A DNA stretch of 64,000 nt from NCBI RefSeq assembly GCF_006335145.1, contig NZ_VDMN01000009.1, forward strand, positions 95,669 to 159,668, read 5' to 3'. The notes under the pieces were generated by a model, which was not told where the DNA came from, did no database searches, and saw only the letters and a program-made list of their open reading frames with translations. Made by a program: the position numbers and the translations under genes. Positions 34,279 to 43,227 of the stretch are shown here, one piece after another. How positions within the stretch are numbered: position 1 is the stretch's first letter; every line of letters starts with the position of its first letter. Origin of the DNA: Aliirhizobium smilacinae (GTDB taxonomy: Bacteria > Pseudomonadota > Alphaproteobacteria > Rhizobiales > Rhizobiaceae).

Positions 34279-35777
34279 ACCGACATTTTTGACTTGTGCA
34301 CCCGGTCCGACAGCAATGGCCATAGAAGAGTCGCGGCGGTCGCCATCAGAAAGGCGACGTTGATCGGACTGCGCACAAGCACCGAATAGTCACCGGTGCT
34401 GATGATCAGGCTTTGCTGCAGGTTTTGTTCTAGAAGTGAGCCAAGCAGAAAAGCCAACAGAAGCGGAGCCAGTTCGTATCCGGCCTTTTGCAGCAAATGC
34501 GCAGCGAAACCGCTGGTAATCATGACCCCAACGTCGAACAGGCTGTTGTTGATGCTGAAGGCTCCAATAGTGCAGAAGACTAAGATGAGCGGCGTTAGAA
34601 CCGCCTCTGGCACCTTCAGCAACAATACAAAGAAGCGAACAAGCGGAACGTTGAGGACGACAAGCATGGCGTTCCCGACGAGCATGCTGGCAACGACTCC
34701 CCAAAACAGATCGGGATGCAGATTGAGCAACTCCGGTCCAGGTGTAACACCTTGCATGAGAAGGGCGCCCATAATCACCCCGATGACCGCATTGGCTGGG
34801 ATGCCTAGGCAAAGAAGGGGAATAAAGCTTGCCTGCGCCGCCGAATTGTTAGCACTTTCCGGGCCGGCTACGCCTTCGATCGCGCCTTTCCCAAAGCGAT
34901 CCGGTGTTGAGGAAAGCTTCTTTTCCATGACATAACTTGCGAAGCTCGCGATCAATGCGCCACCACCTGGTAGCAATCCCAGAAGGAAACCGAGAGCTGA
35001 TCCTCGCGTGATCGGTCCAGCGGACGCCTTCCATTCCTGCCGATCTGGTAATAGGTCGCGAAGGCGGTAGCTCGGCAATTTGTTCGACTGGCCTGCAAAC
35101 TTCTTCTCGGCTGATGCCAATACCTCGCTGACACCAAACAAGCCCATCGCGAGGACTGCGATATCGATACCGTCTCGCATGTCTGGGCTTCCAAATGTGA
35201 AGCGCTCCTCGCCCGAGACGAGGTCGACGCCGAAGGTCGAAAGCAACAGTCCGAGTCCGACCATGGTCCACGCCTTGCTGCGCGATCCGTTGCCGACCGA
35301 AGCGGCCAAGGTCAAGCCGAACAGGACAAGACCTGTGCGTTCTATGGGACCGAAACTCAGCGCCTTTTCGGCGAAAGAGGGTCCGACAATGGCTATGCCG
35401 AGTGTCGCGGCGATGCCTGCAATAAAACTGGCAAAGGCTGACATCCCAAGTGCCGCGCCCGCCCGTCCCTTCGAGGTCATCGCGTAACCATCGAGTGTTG
35501 TGATCGCACTGGCCGCTTCACCGGGCACACGGATAAGGATCGAAGTTATCGACCCACCATACATGGCACCGTAATAAATCGCCGCAAGCAGAATGATCGC
35601 GGCCGTTTGGTTCAGCGAAATTGAGATCGGCAAAAGCAGGCTCACCGTCGCCGTCGGGCCGAGTCCCGGCAGGACACCGACCGCAGTCCCGACAATTACA
35701 CCCACCAGTGCAATACCGAGATTGGTGGGCTCAATAGCGATGGAAAGGCCATGCAGAAGATTAAGCAACGCGTCCAT
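34275..35777 (-). CDS. tctA: TctA-type large permease of a tripartite tricarboxylate-type transporter
   Basis: 500 residues from ATG 35777 (GGAG eight bases upstream; a start at 35789 would overlap tctB). The TctA family is clear: GVLPGLGPTATVSLLLPI (about 35-55), AAIYYGAMYGGSITSILIRVPGEAASAITTLDGY-type block, GFLLGLLPGGGALIASFASY, then FIPLLCLGIPANAVIGVIMGAL. About 11-12 membrane spans. It forms the large membrane subunit that works with TctB and a periplasmic TctC. Last gene of the operon 40441-34275. Confidence 0.94.
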   Translation of the reverse strand: MDALLNLLHGLSIAIEPTNLGIALVGVIVGTAVGVLPGLGPTATVSLLLPISISLNQTAAIILLAAIYYGAMYGGSITSILIRVPGEAASAITTLDGYAMTSKGRAGAALGMSAFASFIAGIAATLGIAIVGPSFAEKALSFGPIERTGLVLFGLTLAASVGNGSRSKAWTMVGLGLLLSTFGVDLVSGEERFTFGSPDMRDGIDIAVLAMGLFGVSEVLASAEKKFAGQSNKLPSYRLRDLLPDRQEWKASAGPITRGSALGFLLGLLPGGGALIASFASYVMEKKLSSTPDRFGKGAIEGVAGPESANNSAAQASFIPLLCLGIPANAVIGVIMGALLMQGVTPGPELLNLHPDLFWGVVASMLVGNAMLVVLNVPLVRFFVLLLKVPEAVLTPLILVFCTIGAFSINNSLFDVGVMITSGFAAHLLQKAGYELAPLLLAFLLGSLLEQNLQQSLIISTGDYSVLVRSPINVAFLMATAATLLWPLLSDRVHKSKMSV

Positions 35778-35779
35778 AT

Positions 35780-36211
35780 CTAACTCCAAATGCCCTGCGG
35801 TAGCGGAACGGAGAGCAGGTTATGAAACACGCTCCAGCTCGTAGCAGCCGCAATGGCTGCGATTGCGGTTGAGCGCATCCATCCGACCTGTTCGATCCGG
35901 CCGAGGACAAGGACAATGAACAGGAAGATGGCAGGGCCGGTGCCGAGGAGGTGAACGCCGACGACAAAACCTACGATCGCGACGCAGTATTGCAGAAAGC
36001 GGACCCAATCGGTGGCGTCGTCACTCTCATGCGTGTGGGACGTCTTGATCACCTTGCGCAAAAGGCCAACGATCATGATGACCGATGCCGCCAATGGAAA
36101 CAGGCCCGGACCGGGTGCTCCGAATGACCAGATACCAAGGGATAATGAGCTGGCAGCTGCGACAAGCGCTGCGACCATGAGAAATGCGGGGACTATTTTT
36201 GACGGAGTCAT
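35780..36211 (-). CDS. tctB: TctB-type small permease
   Basis: 143 residues with four hydrophobic spans (FLMVAALVAAASSLSLGIW, GLFPLAASVIMIVGLL, YCVAIVGFVVGVHLLGTGPAIFLFIVLVLG, AIAAIAAATSW), the TctB plan. It overlaps tctC by four bases on the upstream side, and its last codons contain the ribosome site for tctA. Small membrane subunit of the tripartite transporter. Confidence 0.88.
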   Translation of the reverse strand: MTPSKIVPAFLMVAALVAAASSLSLGIWSFGAPGPGLFPLAASVIMIVGLLRKVIKTSHTHESDDATDWVRFLQYCVAIVGFVVGVHLLGTGPAIFLFIVLVLGRIEQVGWMRSTAIAAIAAATSWSVFHNLLSVPLPQGIWS

Positions 36212-37167
36212 CTTGCAAACCCCAACAGCTCGATCTGTTTTCCGATGTCTGTGAAATTCGTCTTCACGGATGCGGTCAATGCATCGCTATCTTCGTACGT
36301 CTCCTGGCCGCCCAGCGTGGTGAGGAATTTTCCGTAAACCTCGGTTCCAAGCATGTCCTGTATTGCCTGCTCCCAGAAGCGGACAATGGGCTTCGGAAGA
36401 TCAGCGGGACCGAACAATCCGTACGAGCTGGCAACAGATAACGGATATCCAAGTTGCTTGAATGTGGGGATATCGGGATGGCCGGCGATAGGATCCGGTC
36501 CACTTTCTGCCAATAGCCGCACTTTACCGGCGCGCAGATGAGGGGCAAAATCTGCGGCTACCACCATATCGATATGGCCCCCCAGCAACGCTGTAATCGC
36601 GTCAGTACCACCGGAAAACGGTACGAATGCGCCTGTCACCGCCTCCTGACGGAAGGCCGCTTCCGTTGCGATATGCGCCATGCCGCGTGGTGCAGCGGTG
36701 GCCCACCGTAACTTGCCAGCGTTGTCCTTGGCAAAGGCCAGGAGTTCCGCCCACGACTGTAACGGACTGTCGGCACGGACGAAGGCAGGTATCGCAGTGT
36801 TGGCGAAGGCGGTAATGTAGGTGAAATCTGACAGTGGATTGTAAGGAAGGTTCTGGATTTGAGGAGCAACCAATATCGGGCTCGCCGAATAAAGCGATAG
36901 CACAGATCCGTTTGCCGGCGCGCGCCGCACCTGATCGGTTGCGATCGTGCCACCGGCGCCGGGACGAAATTCGACGCCAACCGGATAGTTGCGATTCTGC
37001 TTGGCATATTCCGCGGCAACTCGCGCAGCGAGATCACCGGCTCCGCCTGCCGAAAATCCAACCACGATGGTCGCACTTTCGCTGGGCGTCTCGATCGGCT
37101 GTGAGAATGCAAATGTCGGCAGGGTCAAAACACCACCCGACGCGATTAAAAATTGACGTCTGTCCAT
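36208..37167 (-). CDS. tctC: TctC/Bug-type periplasmic binding protein
   Basis: 319 residues. The N-terminus MDRRQFLIASGGVLTLP carries a twin-arginine-like export signal ending near AFSQP. The Bug-family fold is recognisable: IVVGFSAGGAGDLAARVAAEY, EFRPGAGGTIATDQVRRAPANG, the SPILVAPQIQNLPYNPLSDFTYI block, and LLGGHIDMVVAADFAPHLRAGKVRLLA. It binds a carboxylate or amino-acid-like ligand and delivers it to TctAB. Ligand not predictable. Upstream gene stops 73 bases away. Confidence 0.92.
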   Translation of the reverse strand: MDRRQFLIASGGVLTLPTFAFSQPIETPSESATIVVGFSAGGAGDLAARVAAEYAKQNRNYPVGVEFRPGAGGTIATDQVRRAPANGSVLSLYSASPILVAPQIQNLPYNPLSDFTYITAFANTAIPAFVRADSPLQSWAELLAFAKDNAGKLRWATAAPRGMAHIATEAAFRQEAVTGAFVPFSGGTDAITALLGGHIDMVVAADFAPHLRAGKVRLLAESGPDPIAGHPDIPTFKQLGYPLSVASSYGLFGPADLPKPIVRFWEQAIQDMLGTEVYGKFLTTLGGQETYEDSDALTASVKTNFTDIGKQIELLGFAR

Positions 37168-37240
37168 TATCGGTTCCCTATTATTTGTTCTTGAAGTTCT
37201 GCCTGTAGCCGCAAATTTCCCCGCGGCGCATTGCGATCTG

Positions 37241-38473
37241 TTAGAGTACGGCCATTGCCTCCTGTGGCGATCTGAAGACCACTTTCGGCTTCGATGCGGA
37301 GTCGGAAAAATCGAGATCTTTCAGACCGGACGCAGTAGTGACTGCAATGACGGTGTCGCCGCTTGAAATCTGCCCGCTCATCGCAAGCCTGCGGATTGCG
37401 GCAAGAGAAGCGACCGACGACAGCTCGGCGAAAACACCCTCGGTTTTGGCTAGCTGGGAACGCATCTCGAAAAGCTCAAGGTTCGTGAGTGGACAGGCGA
37501 TGCCATCGGATTGTTTGATCGCACGCAGAGCCTGATAGCTGCTTTGCGTCGCTCCAATCGACACCGCTACGGTCTCGAAGCTTCGTGGCACCGCTGCCAC
37601 GTCATCACGTCCGTTAAATAAGGCTTGCGCGAGTGAGCCGTACGCTTCGGCTGCTACAAGGCGCGGCAGTTTGTTGATGATGCCAAGCCCGCTCAGATCC
37701 ACGAAGCCCTGCCACAGCCCAGCAAGAGCGTCTCCATAGCATACCGGCAACACGCACCAGTCCGGAGCTTTGCCGCCCAATTGTTCGACGAGCTCATAGG
37801 CAAGCGTCTTATAGCCCTCAATACCAACGGGATGGCTGCCAATCACCGGCGCGCGGAATGGGGATGCTATCAACCAGCCGTTCTCAACTGACGCCTTGGC
37901 GAGGAATCGCCATCGATCCTGCTTCTGAGCAAAGGGAAGCATGGTCGCGCCAAACGCATCGATCTGTGCCGACATAGCCCGCGGGCCGTCAGATGTCGTT
38001 GCGACCACACAGCGAATACCGGACTTGCTTGCATAGGCTGCGAGCGACGCACCAGCATTTCCAGAGCTTGCAGTCGCGACGGTGCTGTATCCCCGCTGGC
38101 GAGCATAGGAGATGAAGACAGCCGAGAACCGGTCCTTGTGGGAGCCGGTTGGATTGCGGCTTTCATCTTTCAGCATCAGATCGGGAACACCAAGCGCTGG
38201 TCCCAGTCTTGAGAGGGGCGAGAGCGGCGTCAAACCTTCACCAAGTGTTTCCTGATGCTGAGGCGAAATGGGCAACATTGCCGCGTATCGCCAGATTGAT
38301 GGGACCGTGCCGGGATGCCAGAAGTTCAGGTTCCAATGGATCGGATAGGTGGCCTTGAAATTGGACGGTGCGGTAGCGGAGCAAAGCGGGCATCCTTCCG
38401 AGGTGATCGGGAAAGTCGCCGGAACGACATGCTGGCAGCGTAAGCAGGTGAGGGTGAAACCAAGTGTCGTCAT
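37241..38473 (-). CDS. Threonine synthase-like PLP enzyme with N-terminal zinc ribbon
   Basis: 410 residues. A CxxC-x14-CxxC zinc ribbon (C10, C13, C28, C31) precedes a fold-type II PLP domain: PLP lysine in NPTGSHKDRF (K113), ASSGNAGASLAAYA (PLP phosphate loop), SHPVGIEGYKTLAYE, and a C-terminal serine loop TVIAVTTASGLKD. Threonine synthase converts O-phosphohomoserine to threonine; paralogues act on related phosphorylated or hydroxy amino acids. Here it is embedded in a transporter and peptidase operon, not with homoserine genes, so a catabolic or modified substrate is likely (inference). It overlaps the M24 gene by four bases. Confidence 0.88.
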   Translation of the reverse strand: MTTLGFTLTCLRCQHVVPATFPITSEGCPLCSATAPSNFKATYPIHWNLNFWHPGTVPSIWRYAAMLPISPQHQETLGEGLTPLSPLSRLGPALGVPDLMLKDESRNPTGSHKDRFSAVFISYARQRGYSTVATASSGNAGASLAAYASKSGIRCVVATTSDGPRAMSAQIDAFGATMLPFAQKQDRWRFLAKASVENGWLIASPFRAPVIGSHPVGIEGYKTLAYELVEQLGGKAPDWCVLPVCYGDALAGLWQGFVDLSGLGIINKLPRLVAAEAYGSLAQALFNGRDDVAAVPRSFETVAVSIGATQSSYQALRAIKQSDGIACPLTNLELFEMRSQLAKTEGVFAELSSVASLAAIRRLAMSGQISSGDTVIAVTTASGLKDLDFSDSASKPKVVFRSPQEAMAVL

Positions 38474-39666
38474 GGTGCGATCACCTTGAGCGGCCCGGCA
38501 TCGGTCAACCTTTCCGCACCCTCTGCGGTGATGACGAACATATCCTCGACCTGCAGGCCGTAAGCGCCAATCTGGTAATATGGTGTCTCTATGCAGATCA
38601 CCATTCCTTCTTCGAGCACGTCTTTGCTTGATGCAGATAGTAGAGGTGCGTCATAACCATCTAGTCCGATTCCGTGTCCGACATGATTGCGCTGGTAATT
38701 GGCGATGCCACATCTGCGAACCTCTTCGCATACGGACAGGAACACCTCGCTCGCCTTGGCGCCCGGACGTGCCAGCCGTGCTCCGAGTTCGACACCAGAG
38801 CGAAGTGCCGCGTAAAGCTGATTAACCGCTTCGGAATTTTGACCGAACATGGCGATACGGGCAATATCGGCTCTGTAGTGCTTGTAGCGGCCTCCGACAT
38901 CAAACCGGATAACATCACCCTGTCGTAGCTCACGATCGGATGGCTGCACATTCATCAAGGCGCTTCGTTCGCCGAAGCCGATACATCCAAGCACCGGGAC
39001 CGCGTCGGCTTGGACTGTAGTGGTGTGGAAGACGCGTGCCATTTCCACTTCGGTCATGCCGGCATGGGCCGCCCCAAGTGCGGCATCAACCGCCTGTTCA
39101 GCAATCTGCCCGACCCGGCGCAATCGCGCGATTTCTTCCGACGTCTTGACCGTGCGAACCTTGCGGAGCGTGGATGTCGCATCGACGAAATGAGCGTCAG
39201 GCACCGATGCTTTCAGTTTCTCAAGGTAGCCCGGCTGGAGGCCGTCTATGTCGATACCGATCCGGGATCTTTCAAGCGAGAGCTCCTTAATCTCAGCCGC
39301 CAGCGCTTCGATCGGATGGGCAAAACATGTCCCGGCCTGCATCGCCATAAGTTTGCGGCTGGCCCGGTCAAGCTTATCGTTAGACCCGGCCTGAAAGGAA
39401 AACTCGCCATAGCGGCGAACTCGCTCGACCGTGACATCCTGGTCGGCAACCAGATCGAGTGTTCCACTGCTTGTTATGATGCTCGACATGTCAACTGCAT
39501 CGCCCTTGCGGGACTGAAGCGCGTAGGCCTGCGGGCCGGGCCGGATCCACTGTGGCAATGCCCAGAAGCCTGAGAGGTAGGTTACATTTTCTGCTGCTGT
39601 ACCGATGATCGCATCGAAGCCGCAGTGATCCATTTCTCGCAAAAGTCGATTTTGATTAAGCAACAT
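38470..39666 (-). CDS. M24-family metallopeptidase (Xaa-Pro peptidase/creatinase-like)
   Basis: 398 residues from ATG 39666 with GGAGAA upstream; an open reading further upstream overlaps the regulator and is rejected. N-terminal creatinase domain (about 1-150) then the pita-bread domain with all five metal ligands visible: Asp in IRFDVGG, Asp in YRADIARI, His in NHVGHGIGL, Glu in CIETPYY, Glu in LQVEDMFVIT. Such enzymes hydrolyse Xaa-Pro dipeptides or C-N bonds in small molecules such as creatine or ectoine. The operon (IclR, PLP enzyme, TctCBA) suggests hydrolysis of an imported small compound (inference). It overlaps the iclR end by 11 bases. Confidence 0.92.
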   Translation of the reverse strand: MLLNQNRLLREMDHCGFDAIIGTAAENVTYLSGFWALPQWIRPGPQAYALQSRKGDAVDMSSIITSSGTLDLVADQDVTVERVRRYGEFSFQAGSNDKLDRASRKLMAMQAGTCFAHPIEALAAEIKELSLERSRIGIDIDGLQPGYLEKLKASVPDAHFVDATSTLRKVRTVKTSEEIARLRRVGQIAEQAVDAALGAAHAGMTEVEMARVFHTTTVQADAVPVLGCIGFGERSALMNVQPSDRELRQGDVIRFDVGGRYKHYRADIARIAMFGQNSEAVNQLYAALRSGVELGARLARPGAKASEVFLSVCEEVRRCGIANYQRNHVGHGIGLDGYDAPLLSASSKDVLEEGMVICIETPYYQIGAYGLQVEDMFVITAEGAERLTDAGPLKVIAP

Positions 39667-40441
39667 CTTTATTCTCCTTGAACCTGGCCGGTGCCTCATC
39701 ACCGCGCAGCACTTTGTTCGCGGCTTGCGCGACGCGCCCGCCAAGCTCGGCAACAGAAAGGCGTGGCTGGAGCGCGCGCGGGAATGCGAAGCTGAGTGCC
39801 GCGACAATGGCGCCTGAGGGATCCCGGATAGGCGCTCCGATTGAAAATACGCCAGCAATATTTTCGTTGAGCGCGGTCGTGTATCCGACCTGACGGGCAC
39901 GCCGAAGCTGATCGATCAGCTTCTCGGCGTCGGTGACCGTACGAGGCGTCTTCGAAACAAATGGTTCATCGATGGCGAGCTGACGGACGTTGTCATCGGT
40001 GTCGTCCATCAGTAACGCCTTGCCTAACGCAGTCGAGTGAAGAAGCATTTTTTCACCAGGTGTTGCGCGTATTACTAGAGAGCCGCTGCTCTGCAAGGCG
40101 TCCAGATAGATCGCTTTTGTGCCGCGCCGCGCGCCGAGAAAGGCGTTCAGGTCCAGATCATCGGCCAAGCGTTTCAGCTGTATGCGCGCCAGTGCGATGA
40201 GTTCGTCCTGATCCAGAAGTTTGCGGGCAAGGTTCAGGATCTCCCGTCCGGAGCGATAGCGACGGGTCTCCACGACTTGGTCGACAAAACCTTGTTCAGT
40301 GAGAGTGTTCAGTATCCGTTGAATGCTTGACGGGCTCTGAGCGCTGCGCCGAGCGATCTCACGGACTCCCAGCGGCTCTTCCGCCGCTGTTATTACTCTC
40401 AGGACCGCGAGACCGCGCTCGAGAGACAAGTTTCCTTGCAT
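39656..40441 (-). CDS. IclR-family transcriptional regulator
   Basis: 261 residues. An N-terminal winged helix (LSLERGLAVLRVI, VREIARRSAQSPSSIQRILNTLTEQGFVD-type block, about 5-55) and a C-terminal ligand-binding domain (PGEKMLLHSTALGKALL, GYTTALNENIAGVFSIGAPIRD, AALSFAFP). IclR regulators usually control the adjacent catabolic operon in response to its substrate. As first gene of the operon with the M24 peptidase, threonine synthase-like enzyme and TctCBA, it probably regulates its own transcript. Confidence 0.95.
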   Translation of the reverse strand: MQGNLSLERGLAVLRVITAAEEPLGVREIARRSAQSPSSIQRILNTLTEQGFVDQVVETRRYRSGREILNLARKLLDQDELIALARIQLKRLADDLDLNAFLGARRGTKAIYLDALQSSGSLVIRATPGEKMLLHSTALGKALLMDDTDDNVRQLAIDEPFVSKTPRTVTDAEKLIDQLRRARQVGYTTALNENIAGVFSIGAPIRDPSGAIVAALSFAFPRALQPRLSVAELGGRVAQAANKVLRGDEAPARFKENKDVA

Positions 40442-40570
40442 GTCGTGTGTTCCGTATATGCGTACAATGTTCCTTTTAGGAGATTAAGTCAGTCGAGCTT
40501 GCGTGCTGTCAAGTGAAAATGGCGGGTATAACGTGTCGTGATATAGTTTACATTTCTGCAGCATCGCCGG

Positions 40571-40843
40571 ATGGAGACGCGTATCACCATCGGCAAAAAC
40601 GTTAGACGAATCCGCAAGATTCGCGGTATTACCCAGGAGGAACTCTCCTTCCGAAGTGGTTTTACCCGCGCTTATTTGAGTGAGTTAGAGAACGGCCGCT
40701 CTAATCCTACTATCTCGTCGATTGAAAGGATTGCTCAGGAATTGGGCGTAACGATTATCGACCTAATTAGTTCGCCCGATTCCTCCACAACGGACCTTCC
40801 GGCAGCTCATTCGAAAAAGGTTAGGAACCGCTCTGGATCGTAG
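40571..40843 (+). CDS. Small XRE-family regulator, 90 aa
   Basis: 90 residues. The Cro/CI helix-turn-helix fills residues 6-65 (IGKNVRRIRKIRGITQEELSF, TRAYLSELENGRSNPTISSI, IAQELGV). There is no effector domain. It is divergent from the iclR gene across 129 bases and converges with another XRE gene, overlapping its 3' end by 37 bases. Target unknown; a local regulator is likely. Confidence 0.85.
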   Translation: METRITIGKNVRRIRKIRGITQEELSFRSGFTRAYLSELENGRSNPTISSIERIAQELGVTIIDLISSPDSSTTDLPAAHSKKVRNRSGS

Positions 40844-41073
40844 TCAAGCGCAATAGCTAACGCTTCGATCGTGTCGACTGTCGGGGAGCTCTCCTCCCTT
40901 TCCAGCTTTCCAACATAATTGCGATCAAGCCCTGCCATTTGGGCTAACTCAAACTGCGACAACCCGGATCGATGTCGGGCCAAACGCAGATTACGGGCGA
41001 AAATGCTTCTCAATCTCATCACGCCCGTATTTTCCAAACGGTGCGACAGCCCTCCACCTACTATAGTGGGCAA
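40807..41073 (-). CDS. Second small XRE-family regulator, 88 aa
   Basis: Up to 88 residues; ATG 41019 (70 aa, MRLRSIFARNLRLAR) is an equally likely start. The helix-turn-helix is complete (HRSGLSQFELAQMAGLDRNYVGKLEREESSPTVDTIEALA split over about 34-73), like orphan methylase-associated C-protein regulators. No restriction gene is adjacent. Tail-to-tail overlap with the plus-strand XRE gene means that transcription of either could interfere with the other. Confidence 0.8.
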   Translation of the reverse strand: MPTIVGGGLSHRLENTGVMRLRSIFARNLRLARHRSGLSQFELAQMAGLDRNYVGKLEREESSPTVDTIEALAIALDYDPERFLTFFE

Positions 41074-41143
41074 TCTGACAGATAGTCATTTTCGTCGCAC
41101 CAATCCGAGGGTAGCGTGACGGCATTTGAGCACGGAGAGATTT

Positions 41144-41899
41144 ATGAATCGATGCGTCCCGGACCCATTCAGGATTTTCAACTCGGCGATTACCCAGGCA
41201 GACGAACCTAAGCAAGTCGCTCGTGCTCTATACCAGCTCGGAAGCCGCTTTGGCTTTAAGGCGCTTTCAATCTCTGAAACGCTTCCAATCTCCTCCGACC
41301 AACCACCGCACGAGACACTCGCTGAGTACTGGCCAGACGACTGGCCCATTGAAGATACGCGACGGTGGCTTTCCTTGCACCTAAGATATCGGTGGATCGG
41401 GCTGTTACCAGGCTCCCTTACCCTCCACACATCCAGCCTATCGAAGCAGACTCAATCAGAGAATCGTGAACAGGTTGCGATAAACACGGCCAGATACCAA
41501 GACGTCATGTTTGTACCCCTGCCGCAGTCTGACGGACGCTTGGGAATTGTCACCTATTTCGGGCAACGGAGAGATGATAGCGCCGCGGCGACGATGCTTC
41601 TTGAGGCGGGCGCATTCATTGCCTTTCAACGTTTCCGAGTATTGAAGAATTCATCGGGAACTTACATCCTGACCTATCGACAAAGGTTGATTTGCAGTTT
41701 TCTGGCAATTGGAAAATCGTCAGCAGAAATTGGCTCTATCCTGGGCATCACTGAGGCGACCGTGGATCAGCATGTTCGCAATTGCAAAGAGCGATTGGGA
41801 ACTTCTAACAGAACTTCAACTGTCATCGAGGCAATTAGGCGTGGACAACTTTTATCTGTTCCGCTTCCGATATCTGGCTCTTCGCGTGAGCCGATCTGA
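41144..41899 (+). CDS. LuxR-family regulator
   Basis: 251 residues from ATG 41144 (CGGAGAG upstream). The N-terminal 165 residues resemble a LuxR autoinducer-type domain (YQDVMFVPLPQSDGRLGIVTYFG), but I cannot match the full set of AHL-contact residues. The C-terminal GerE helix-turn-helix is clear (LTYRQRLICSFLAIGKSSAEI, LGITEATVDQHVRNCKERLG). No synthase of the luxI type is in the window, so it would be a solo regulator. It faces the same way as the AraC and ABC genes but is 335 bases from them. Confidence 0.88.
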   Translation: MNRCVPDPFRIFNSAITQADEPKQVARALYQLGSRFGFKALSISETLPISSDQPPHETLAEYWPDDWPIEDTRRWLSLHLRYRWIGLLPGSLTLHTSSLSKQTQSENREQVAINTARYQDVMFVPLPQSDGRLGIVTYFGQRRDDSAAATMLLEAGAFIAFQRFRVLKNSSGTYILTYRQRLICSFLAIGKSSAEIGSILGITEATVDQHVRNCKERLGTSNRTSTVIEAIRRGQLLSVPLPISGSSREPI

Positions 41900-42233
41900 T
41901 GCCGCAATTGTTCATCAAATCGACGTTTCGCGTGCCAAGCGACTCACGATCTAGTCGCTTTCGATCCCGTGGTGTGACCTTTATGCCTTGCGGTTGCGGG
42001 TAACCTAGCATTATTGGGATAGCTGTGATTGGGGCAGCGGGTAGCACGCCTAGCAGCTATCGCCTCCCTTCATAAAGACGATCATCTGCCGCTCTGTCGA
42101 GAGCCCTGAGGCAGGCGCAAGAATGGCAGACCTCTGGCATTGAGCCCGCTTTAGCGTAGCATATGGACACTCTGATCGAGACGGTCCGGAACGAACCATC
42201 GGTATTACTTCCGTCGTGTGGTGAGGGCGAAGA
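41900..42233. other. Intergenic region upstream of the AraC gene
   Basis: 334 bases. It contains no convincing gene. A plus-strand open frame starts at 42163 and overlaps the AraC gene in another frame; it has a poor ribosome site and is not supported. Promoter of the AraC gene expected here. Confidence 0.45.
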
Positions 42234-43136
42234 ATGGCAACGAATGGCCAGACGTTACAATCGACTTTCAAGCAGGGCGCCTGTCGAACCGTTTCGCGTC
42301 GCTCCCGGACATGGCGATACACTCAGGCTGATCTCGTTGAGCGAAGTGGGCTGAAGAAGGAGGAGACGTCGTTTACCTCCAAACGGCACCTTGTTCTTCT
42401 CAATCTGAAGGGAGCGTCGGAGGAAGGAGAATATTTTATTGACGGAAAGAATGCCGGTTTTGTGCCTCGAAAGCCCGGCGCAGTGCTGTTCGTGCCGGCC
42501 GGCTGCCATTGGAGCGGCTGGGAGGCCGGTGCACCGACCGCAGCTTATCTATCGATCAGCGTCGATCCGTCTTTCGTATCACAGCTGATCTCGCAATCAC
42601 CGACGCAGGTATTGCCATCGCTTGTTCCAGATCTCGGCTTCGAGGACCCGATCATCATGAATGCTGCCCGAGCGATCGGCACGGAGATCGATGACAAGAA
42701 TCCCGCGGGTACGATGCTGATTGAAGGTTATGTCACGACGATATTCGCACAACTGATGCGAAAACGGAGTTTCGCGCAAAGTCCAAAGAAGGGCGGAATT
42801 GCGCCGGCACTTCTCAGTCGCGTGATCGACAGGATCGACGACCAGCTTGCAGACAACCTTTCCTTGACGGACCTTGCGAGCATGGCGGAATTCAGCGTGC
42901 CGCATTTCTGTCGGGCGTTCCGGCAGTCTATGGGCTGCTCGCCTTACTCGTTTATCATTCGACGTCGGATCGAACGGGCCAAGGACCACCTGCGTCACAC
43001 AGCGATGACGATTACTGAAATCGCACTTTCATCAGGGTTTTCCGATTCCAGCCATTTCTCCAACATTTTTCGGCGCGAAGTTGGAATGACCCCGCTTGCC
43101 TACAGGGCGAGCTGGCCAAGCAAGGCCAGCGACTGA
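42234..43136 (+). CDS. AraC-family transcriptional regulator
   Basis: 300 residues from ATG 42234 (GAGGG upstream). The N-terminal sensor domain has blocks usual for a rhizobial AraC subgroup (RTWRYTQADLVERSG, RHLVLLNLKG, FVPAGCHWSGWE). The C-terminal double helix-turn-helix is intact (LSLTDLASMAEFSVPHFCRAF, then MTITEIALSSGFSDSSHFSNIFRR-type block). It lies 91 bases upstream of the amino-acid ABC transporter operon on the same strand and probably regulates it. Confidence 0.9.
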   Translation: MATNGQTLQSTFKQGACRTVSRRSRTWRYTQADLVERSGLKKEETSFTSKRHLVLLNLKGASEEGEYFIDGKNAGFVPRKPGAVLFVPAGCHWSGWEAGAPTAAYLSISVDPSFVSQLISQSPTQVLPSLVPDLGFEDPIIMNAARAIGTEIDDKNPAGTMLIEGYVTTIFAQLMRKRSFAQSPKKGGIAPALLSRVIDRIDDQLADNLSLTDLASMAEFSVPHFCRAFRQSMGCSPYSFIIRRRIERAKDHLRHTAMTITEIALSSGFSDSSHFSNIFRREVGMTPLAYRASWPSKASD

Positions 43137-43227
43137 TTTCTTGATCGGATCCCACAGCCCTATCAATTAGCAACAAGCGCGCACTTGCGTAGCAGAGGCA
43201 TCCTCGGAAAAACAACCGAGGGGCAAT

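Noticed and set aside
42163..42354. Possible frameshift at the 5' end of the AraC gene, as a 63-aa frame overlaps it
   Set aside because: The 42234 frame has a fair ribosome site and its first 45 residues (RTWRYTQADLVE) fit a known AraC subgroup, so no repair is needed.
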